The notes under the pieces: generated by a model | What the model was told of the DNA's origin: nothing | The model's input: the letters and a program-made list of their open reading frames with translations, nothing else | Databases searched by the model: none | Source of the DNA: Cymodocea nodosa | Lineage: Eukaryota; Streptophyta; Magnoliopsida; Alismatales; Cymodoceaceae | Length of the DNA: 64,000 bases | Assembly (NCBI GenBank): GCA_036874045.1 | Contig: CM072345.1 | Span: 7,465,501 to 7,529,500 of the forward strand | Reading direction: 5' to 3' | Shown: piece after piece, positions 56,284 through 64,000 of the stretch | Position numbering within the stretch: the first letter of the stretch is position 1 | How the letters are laid out: each line of letters opens with the position of its first letter | Program-made: the position numbers and the translations under genes

Positions 56284-58811
56284 TTAATAGTTATTAGAAA
56301 TTAAAGTTAAGACTTGATACCTACTAGAATTCAATCAGGCTGAAGAGTGTGTATAAACTATAGGAAGTTGAATGTTGTAACTAAGAAATATCATTTTCCC
56401 TTACCTTTTATAGATCAAATGCTAAAAAAATTAGTAGTACAAGAATGTTTTAGTTTCCTAGACAAGTATTTAGGATATAATCAAGTACTAGTAGCATTAA
56501 AGGATCAAGAGAAAACAATTTTCACATGTCCTAATGGAACTTATGCTTTTAAGAGGATGCCATTCGGATTATGCAATGCACGAGCTGCCTTTCAAATGTG
56601 TATGTAGGGTATATTCATTGGAATGATTGAAGATTTTTTAGAAATATTTATGGATGATTTTACTATATATGGAACTTCATATGAAGTGTATTTAAACAAT
56701 TTAGACCAAGTATTAAAATGCTATGGGGAAAAAAATTTGGTTCTAAATTGGGAAAAATATCACTACATGGTTAAACAAGGAATAGTCTTGGGTCATGTTT
56801 CAAAGAAAGGATTGGAAGTAGATAAAGCTAAAATAGAAGTAATTTCTAATCTACCAGAACCTAAATCAGTAAAAGATATTAAATCATTTCTAAGACATGA
56901 AGGATTTTATAGAAGATTTATTAAAGATTTTAGCAAAATAGCTAGACTTTTAACTAATCTATTAAAAAATGTTCCATTCAACTTTGATAAAAATTGCAAA
57001 GAATCATTTTTCAAGCTTAAAACTAGCTTAATTTCAACCCCTATAATACAAGCACCTAATTGGAGCCATTCATTTGAATTAATGTGTGATGCATCTAATT
57101 TTGCTATAAGAGCAATGTTGAGACAAAAGATAGAAAAATCTCCTAGAATGATTCATTATGCAAGCAAAACTTTAAATGATGCTCAAGTTAATTATACAAT
57201 TACTAAAAAAGAACTATTAGTTATTGTGTTTGCCGTAGAAAAGTTTAGATCATATTTGACTGGAGCTAAAGTGATAGTATACACGGATCATTCAGTTTTA
57301 AAACACCTAATAGCAAAGAAAGAGATTAAACTTAGATTGATCCGGTGGATATTGTTATTGCAAGAATTTGATCTAGAAATTAAAGATAAAAAAGGTTGTG
57401 AGAATGTAGTAGCAAACCATTTATCAAGATTACAAATATAAAAATCAAATATTGAAATTAAGGATAATTTTCCTGATCAACAATTAATGACCATAAATGC
57501 AATGCCTTAGTATGCAGACATAGTTAATTACCTAGTTATTATTTTAACACCTAAGGATTGGAATAGACAAGATAAGAAATTGTTCTTTTCAAGAGTAAAA
57601 TATTATTATTGGGAAGACCCATACTTATTTAAGAAATGTCCTGATCTGGTTTTAATGAGGTGTGTTCCAGAAACTGAATATTAGAGCATACTGTCTTTCT
57701 ACCATGACCAAGCATGTGAATGACATTTTGGTTCAGGAAAAACTATTGTCAAAATTCTGCAATGTGGATTTTATTGGCCAACGCTATTCAAAGATGCTCA
57801 TACATACTACTTAAGTTGTTTAAAATGTCAACAAATGGGAAAGATATCAAAGAGGAATATGATGCATTTGAATTTTATTGTTGAGGTTGAAATCTTTGAT
57901 GCGTGGGGAATAGATTTTATGGGTCCATTTCCTATATCTAATCAATTTAATTAAATATTGTTGGGGGTTGATTATGTATCTAAATGGATAGAAGCTATTC
58001 TTACAAAAACTAATGACAACAAAGTGGTAATACATTTTATAAAAACTAATATAATTGCTAGATTTGGAATACCTAAAGCTATTATTAGTGATAGAGGAAC
58101 TCATTTCTATAATAGAGGTTTTGAATCCTTAATGAAGAAATATGGAGTAAATTACAAAATTGCAACATTATATCATCCGTAAACAAGTGGATAAGTAGAA
58201 AGTGCAAACAAACAAATTAAGTTAATCTTAAAAAAAGTAGTAAATCCTACTAGAAAAGATTAGGCTAATAGATTAATAGATGCACTTTGGGCATATAGAA
58301 CTACTTATAAGCTAAGCTTAGGTATATCACCTTTTAGGATAGTATATGGAAAAAGTTGCTATTTACTAGTTGAAATTGAACATAAAGCTTATTGGGCATT
58401 AAAAACTCTGAACACTAATTTAAATCAAAGTGTTGAAAATAGAAAAATCTAATTAATTGAGTTAGAAGAATTTAGGAATAAAGCTTATTTGAAAACTGTA
58501 AAAGAAAGAGAGAAAATGAAGTTTTGACATAACAAGAAAATTATTTCAAAAACTTTTGATATAGGATAAGAAGTATATTTTTACATGACTAGACTTCATA
58601 ACCATCTAGGAAAATTAAGATCTAGATGGGCAATACCTTACATAATTTGAAATATTTATTCCTATGGAGCTATTGAAATTGAAAATCCTAAAAATTAGAA
58701 TATATTTAAAGTGAATGGACAAAGACCTGGACCTATTTTGAAAATTCCAAAAAGTTCCTTTGGAATTATAGAAGAAGTAAGAGTAGAGGACTACTCAAAC
58801 TTTATTAAGTA
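56284..58811 (+). pseudogene. G2: second Athila pol copy (RT, RNase H, integrase)
   Basis: Parallel to 35440-40225 of G1 but without S3. It starts abruptly inside RT ('IPTRIQSG.RVCINYRKLN', about 56315). FMDDF is at 56647-56661, with 'NGTYAFKRMPFGLCNA.AAFQMCM' before it. RNase H has '[45 protein letters not shown]' (about 57165-57295). Integrase core 'IDFMG', 'SDRGTHF' and 'VESANKQ' (about 57910-58215). Several stops, including two in the motif around the catalytic Glu (about 58180-58200). Some stops after the integrase core match those of G1 exactly. No LTR, primer site, gag or protease of its own. Confidence 0.9.
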
Positions 58812-59548
58812 GATATATATATATGTTTGTTTTCTGAAAAAAAAAGAACTTATTTTAAATATAGTAACAGTTTAACCAAAAGAAATTATCGATTTTATCG
58901 AAGCATATATTAAAAGAAAATTATTGTTATGGTCACATCAAAAGGATCCATCGGTTTGATTGAAACATAAAAAATATAAATATATATATATATTATTAAG
59001 TAAAAATATTGGTTTTACTGAAGCATGGTATCAGTTCAACTAGTAGAAAAAGAAAAAAAATTTGTAATTTCGGTTCAATCGAGGAAAAGCAACAATTTGA
59101 ATGAAGTTAAGGAAATAGAAAAATTAAGAGTTGATCAAACCAAAGATTCTTTGGTGTTGATTGAGTAAAAATTTATTATAATTATTTATTTTTATTAGTT
59201 ACAACTTTATAGGAGGTCCGTTGAGTTAAGCTTAACTCAATAAACTTAGTTCGTTGAGTTTAAGATAAGTTAACGAACTTACTCCGTTGAGTTAATTATA
59301 ACTCAATGAAGTACTTAAGGTAAGTCCACGGACTTAGTCCATGGAGTTAACTGTAACTTTATGGAGTAGTATATGTGAGTAGTGATAGTTTACGTAGGAA
59401 ATAACTTGATTACCCACCAAAAACTTAAGATTTATTTATACTAAAACTTAGGATTTGGGGGCATTATCCGCATCAATCATTTAGAACTTAGAATAATAAA
59501 GGTCAGAATAATTCTGTTCCATTCCATAACACAACGAAGATAGAGATG
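58812..59548 (+). repeat. G2 spacer with hairpin array and internal purine tract
   Basis: Counterpart of 40226-41096. It holds short (TA)n runs (about 58813-58826, 58979-58991), hairpin words at 59216-59370 (CCGTTGAGTTAAGCTTAACTCAA and relatives, fewer copies than G1) and the internal purine tract at 59451-59463. Copy-number difference between the two arrays shows that the hairpin words expand or contract. Confidence 0.75.
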
Positions 59549-61732
59549 ATGCCAAACTTTTGGGATCTAATCAATACTACAGAATTCCTTAGACAATCAA
59601 AGGAATGACATTCAAGGTAGAAGATCAAAAGTATTACTAGAGAAAAGCAACTTGAAAAGGTAAAGGATGACCTCTTTTTCTTTATAAGAAGACTTGTAAA
59701 TTTGAATGTTATAATATCTCAAATAATGGAAACAAGAATATGAGTAGCAATTGAACAACCGTAAATAGAGAAAGAATAATTAGGTCAAACAATGAAGTTG
59801 CCCTAGAACTTATAAGAAGGAAATCACGACTGTGGTTTATAAGAAAGATAGCTACAAAAATGGTTGTTCAACTAGAAAAAGAACAAGTAAAAATGTTTGA
59901 AGAAGAAGAATAGCAACCGAGACCTTCAGTTCCATCAACAAAACCATTACCACAAGTTACATTTGTTTGGCCAAGAACTAAAGAGGAAGAAAATGAGTTT
60001 ACTAGCTTGGTCAAAGTAGCAAAAGACCAAGGAGATAGTGAGGAAATGGTTATGGCCAATGCACATATTTTGTATGATGTCATAAAGAAAAAATGGGTTA
60101 AAGAAAAGTTGAGGGCTTAATATAAAGTTACAGTGGAAAAGTACTAAGAAGCAGCTAGAACAGCAATTGCAAGAGAAGTTCAAGTTGGTCCTTCAAAACT
60201 AGCAACTATAGAGAAGGTGAAACAGGAAGAGCCAGTACCTATGGCTCGAGGGCCTGAAGAGCCCATTTTTTGTTGACTTAGTGTTAGAAGAAGAAGAAGA
60301 AGAAGATCAGACACAATTGTTAAGAAGAAGAAAAGGAAAAAAAAAAAAGTGTCTGAGACTATAGAAGAAGAAATTAAATCTGAACCTATAATGTCTACAG
60401 TAGGGCATAAAGAGCCCATTTTTGTGGATTTATTATCTGAAGAAGAAGAAGAAGAAGAGTAGGAGCAAAGAAAAGAAGAAAAACAGGCTGAAATTAGTTT
60501 GCAGCTTGAAGAATTAGAAACTTAAATTAGGGTAGAAAATACTATGCTAGAGACTCCATCCTAATCTACCACAGAATCAGAAAGAATAGTGACAATGCAG
60601 GTTGGTAGTGAGGAGGAAGAAGAAATAGAAGAAGCTGAGCAAAAAGTTGAACTAGAAGAAAAGAATTCAACATATTCCTTTGAAGAGAATGAAACTCTTC
60701 AGCAACTTATGGAGAAAATTCAAGATAAAAATGTGGAAAGTTCTATAGGCTTTCCACAACAATTAAGAGAAGAAGAGCAGGAATCTCTGGATTATTTTCA
60801 GCAACAATTACAACAACAAGCTCAACAAATTGAAGAGAAAGTTCAAGAACAAACCCCTTTGGAGCAACAAATCCAAATCTCTGACCTGTCTAAAGCAACT
60901 ATTCTGAATGAAATTCATTTCTAGAGTTAGAAAGCATACAACAAGTATCAAGAGATAAAGGGGTATGATATAATTTACAATAGGCTAGTTGATTGGACTA
61001 GAATGGAGGAGACTAGAGAATTATTTGAATTTCAAGGCCTATTGGAGTTTATTCCAAGAGCAAAAGGCATGTAGTTTATGAAAATTTAGTGCCCTGCTTT
61101 TGTGCAAATTTAAGAGAGGAGAAGGAAATTTAATTTCTAATGTGGAAAAAGTTAATATTCAGATAACAACTAAGCTTCTCCACAACATTTTTGGATTGAA
61201 AAATGAAGGAATTGAAATTCTAGAAGAAACAACTGTAGTGGAATGGACTGAATAGGAAATTAAGTAGTGTATAGCCAATGACTCTCGTGTGCCAATACTT
61301 AATAGAATGGAGTACTTAAATGAAAAGGCACACATGGTGGCAACTATACTGGTAAAGACTGTTTATCAAAGACAAGACCACGACATTGAATTGAGTCAAT
61401 TTATCAAGTAGGCTACATATGCAGTTGTGAATAGAATTCAAGTAAATTGGTATAAAGTATTTATCTCCAAGCTCAAAGTAGTAAAGAAAAAGTTATTTTA
61501 TGGAGATTTAATTCCACTACTAATGGTGGAAGGAATTGACTTCACAAAATGGACATCCAAGAGGATAAGATCCAAAGCCATTTCAGTGAAGGAATATAGA
61601 AATTATACTACTGCTATTGAGATAGCTGGACTTTCTAAAGATTTTACAGGAGCTATAGAACGTATAAATCAATTAGAACAACAATTAGAAAAGCTCCAAA
61701 AGGAAGTAGATGAACTTAGAAAGAAAGATTAA
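59549..61732 (+). pseudogene. Athila downstream ORF, copy 2
   Basis: Counterpart of 41097-43340, from ATG 59549 to TAA 61730-61732. Best preserved parts are an acidic, Gln-rich stretch (60589-60924, with '...QQLQQQAQQIEEKVQEQ') and the C-terminal region 61427-61732 with 'KVVKKKLFYGDLIPLLMVEGIDFTKW', ending in the coiled coil 'INQLEQQLEKLQKEVDELRKKD'. Small indels are present, for example an extra T in a T-run near 60270. Stops are fewer in the C-terminal third than in copy 1. Function unknown; no membrane segment seen. Confidence 0.68.
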
Positions 61733-62661
61733 AATGTATTGTTCATCTACTTGTACTAAAAAATATTTGATTGCATGTACTGTAAACTATTTATATATAT
61801 GAATGTTGGAACAACAAGATGCTTCTGAATTAATGTTTGTGAATGAATGATTTAAAGCTATATTGAAATTTTAATCTATATATATGTTTGAAGTATTACA
61901 GGACTATTTTAAAAGAAATTGAATTGAATGAAAGATGAGCTTAAAGGCACGATTATTTAAGAAACACTAGAATATGTTTACAGATTACAGAAACTCTAAT
62001 TTCTACATAATAGGAAATGACCTATAAGTTAAAAATGCATATAATGTTCAAATTTAAATGAGTTTAAATTGGAACACTACATTAATGTAATGTATTTAAC
62101 TTTATTTAAGTTGATAAAATGTAGGAAAAATATATAGAAGTTAAGATGAGAAGTAAGTTTTTTTTTAAAATTTGCTAAGTGTTAACTTAACGAAGTTAGT
62201 TTGTGGAGTTAACCTTAACTTTACAAAGTTAATGTTAAAATATAAGGTCACTCCATTGAGTTATCTATAACTCAACGAAGTTAGTTCATGGAGTTAGCAA
62301 ACAGTAACCGAGGCTAGCCTGTTGAGTTATCTGTAACTCAACAAGGTTAGTTTATGGAGTTAGTGTAACGATTATTCTTTTAGCCACAAACAAAACTTCG
62401 TAGGTTTAGCAGTTATTGAAATTTAAAAATTAGAAGTGGAACATGTATCCATAAAAATAGGAACCATACTACACATTACAAGATACGTTCTTGCAACGAG
62501 ATTCATTTGCCTTATGAACGTGTATTATAAATATATAACAGAATGTTATTTACTGGTTACCAGCAATTAAGAAGAGGAAAGAGAATTTGTTGGGGAACTA
62601 GAAGGAAAGTAGCTGATTTAACTTCATTCGTCAACAATAGTTTATTGAAAACAAAGCTTCA
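61733..62661 (+). other. G2 3' non-coding tail
   Basis: Counterpart of 43341-44296, with hairpin words at 62170-62360. It ends at the shared phrase CAAAGCTTCAGACTA, where G1 continues into a gag leader but G2 runs straight into the truncated copia LTR of C4. Confidence 0.7.
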
Positions 62662-62957
62662 GACTATCCGAAGATCTACTTAAGTCTCTAACTATCGGAT
62701 ACTTAGATTCTTAACTATCTGAAAGTCCACTTAAGTGTCCTTTAAGTCATTTCGGAAGGTTACAGCCAGTAACCATCCGAAATCTTCCGACTTTCAAATA
62801 GTTAACTCAAAGCCTCTGACTAAAACTTTATTTTCGGATACTTAGGTCTGATAACCTACTGAAAATATAAATCTGCCAAATACTTATTGTTAACAAGCCT
62901 CTAATTTAACCTAGACTTCTTGTGGCATACTCTACACATGTACTACTTGCCCTAACA
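62662..62957 (-). repeat. C4 3' LTR fragment
   Basis: Reverse complement of the start of the C1 LTR (TGTTAGGGCAAGTAGTACAT...). It ends at 62957 beside the tract CCAAGTGGGAGAT (minus). It contains hairpin words ACTATCCGAAG, ACTATCGGATAC and AACCATCCGAAA. The breakpoint at about 62662 falls inside such a word. Confidence 0.88.
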
Positions 62958-63064
62958 ATCTCCCACTTGGAGTTTGGCATAATGATTGAAAGAAAAATCA
63001 ATCTCTACACTTGGCTTACAGATTATTGTAACAACTGCTCAAATAAACATCAACTCTTCATCTC

Positions 63065-64000
63065 CTTTTTATTTTCAATTTTTCAAGAGACCAATTAAGG
63101 CCATATAGAGCCTTAATTTCTACAGATTCAGAACTTTGGTTAGCATATTTGCTGCATTTTCAGATCTTGCAATCTTTTGCAGATCTAACCTGTTCTGCTC
63201 TATCTCTTCCCTTATGAAATGAAATCTCATTCTCATATGCTTGGACCTTGAATGAAGCTTCGAATTTTCAGCTAAATAAATGGCACTTTGATTGTCTCAG
63301 AACAGAATGCTTCTTTTCTATTTGTGTCCTAATTTGGCTAGTACATTCTCTAGCTAGATTCTCTTTTTAGCTGCCTCTACTACTACAACATATTCAGCTT
63401 TTGTGGTCGAAAGTGCAACAATACTTTGCAACTTGGATCTCCAGCTAATTACAGTACTTCCTATGTAGAAAACATAGGCTGAAGTACTTCTGCTTTTATC
63501 CAACTCTCTTCCTAAATCAGCATCACAGTAGCCAATCAATTCAACTAGTCTTTTCTTGAAATTCAGATCTACATCTAGGGAATATCTGAGATATCTAAGT
63601 ATCCACAGTATTGCGGACCAATGCTTAGCTCCTAAATCTACCATATATCTACTGACCACTCCCACTACATGAGATATATCAGGTCTTGTGCATATCATGG
63701 CATACATTAAACTTTCCATTACTGAAGCATATGGTATTCTAGACATTTTTGTCCTTTCTCCTTCAGTCTTAGCTGACTGAATTTTAGACAACTTGAAGTG
63801 GGGTCCGAGAGGTAATTCAGTCTTCCTCTCATTTGAGATATTAAATCTCCTTAGTACATTTTCTAGATACTTCTTCTGATTTAATCTCAAAGTGTCTGCC
63901 ACTCTATCTCAGATAATTCTCATACTCAAGATTTGCTTGGCTTCTCCCATATCCTTCATGTCAAATTCTTTTGACAGTTGTCTCTTTAATTGCTTAATTT
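63065..64000 (-). pseudogene. C4 RT C-terminus and RNase H
   Basis: On the minus strand the best frame (63902-63354) begins 'MADTLRLNQKKYLENVLRRFN' and includes 'PYASVMESLMYAMICTRPDISHVVGVVSRYM' and 'GYCDADLGRELDKSRSTSAYVF'. Beyond a stop it continues with 'DNQSAIYLAEN.KLHSRSKHMRMRFHF'. It is almost the same as the C1 segment 5232-6057 but with fewer breaks, so C4 is probably the better-preserved sister copy. The rest of RT lies to the right of the window. Confidence 0.87.

Larger units (their letters stand above)
62662..64000 (-). mobile_element. C4: truncated copia element related to C1, runs off the window
   Basis: Minus-strand element whose 3' LTR keeps only its first 296 bp or so (62662-62957). 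A polypurine tract and RNase H/RT coding relics very similar to C1 follow. The left border is a junction with G2, not an LTR end, and no target duplication can be seen. The 5' half lies beyond the window. Confidence 0.88.

Overview
The window is nuclear DNA of a flowering plant. It is AT-rich and filled with Ty1/copia and Ty3/gypsy (Athila-type) LTR retrotransposons, a PIF/Harbinger DNA transposon relic, solo LTRs, and one apparently intact host gene. That gene is an intronless, GC-rich cytochrome P450 of the CYP86A fatty acid omega-hydroxylase family on the minus strand (12026-13723). Its high GC in an AT-rich setting would suit a monocot, but that is only a hint. No rRNA, tRNA, CRISPR array or bacterial feature was seen.

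Layout. 1-1010: minus-strand copia integrase relic. 1168-7202: copia element C1, with 0.95-1.02 kb LTRs, CCTTT target duplication and decayed gag-pol. 7203-12025: non-coding, with tandem repeats and microsatellites. 12026-14600: CYP86A and its promoter. 14600-19930: copia element C2, with 193-bp LTRs, TATTA duplication and one gag-pol frame broken by five stops. 19931-22390: nothing recognised. 22398-23560: copia primer site and gag relic. 23905-26185: PIF/Harbinger relic, both genes on the minus strand. 26903-44424: Athila-type element G1, with a 5' LTR that carries a nested reverse solo LTR (S1), a tRNA-type primer site, gag-protease, and a pol gene split by two more solo LTRs of the same family (S2, S3), then an extra long ORF downstream of pol. 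44425-44932: an Athila gag N-terminal piece. 44933-56283: a minus-strand Athila derivative with 3' LTR, polypurine tract, F-box-type gene relic and middle/C-terminal gag. Its LTR holds copia element C3 (45510-51064, CAAAC duplication). 56284-62661: second plus-strand Athila copy, G2 (pol plus the downstream ORF). 62662-64000: minus-strand copia C4, a relative of C1, running off the window.

How it fits together. The transposons are nested, so the order of insertion can be read from intact 5-bp target duplications. C2 and C3 keep one continuous gag-pol frame whose only breaks are stops that can be read as C-to-T or G-to-A changes, as expected of methylated, silenced copies. G1 and G2 share several stops, so they descend from an already defective parent.

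The most unusual signal is a set of short, often perfect, hairpin words of the form (stem)GTTA-loop-TAAC(stem), for example TTCGGATAGTTA/TAACTATCCGAA and CCGTTGAGTTA/TAACTCAACGG, with loops of about 4-6 nt. They recur in the LTRs of copia C1/C4 and in the LTRs and internal spacers of the Athila elements, two superfamilies that should not share LTR sequence. Also notable is the F-box/F-box-associated gene relic between gag and the 3' LTR of the minus-strand Athila derivative, which looks like a captured host gene. All coordinates and identities were read by eye from the sequence. Family names rest on recognised motifs, not on database searches.
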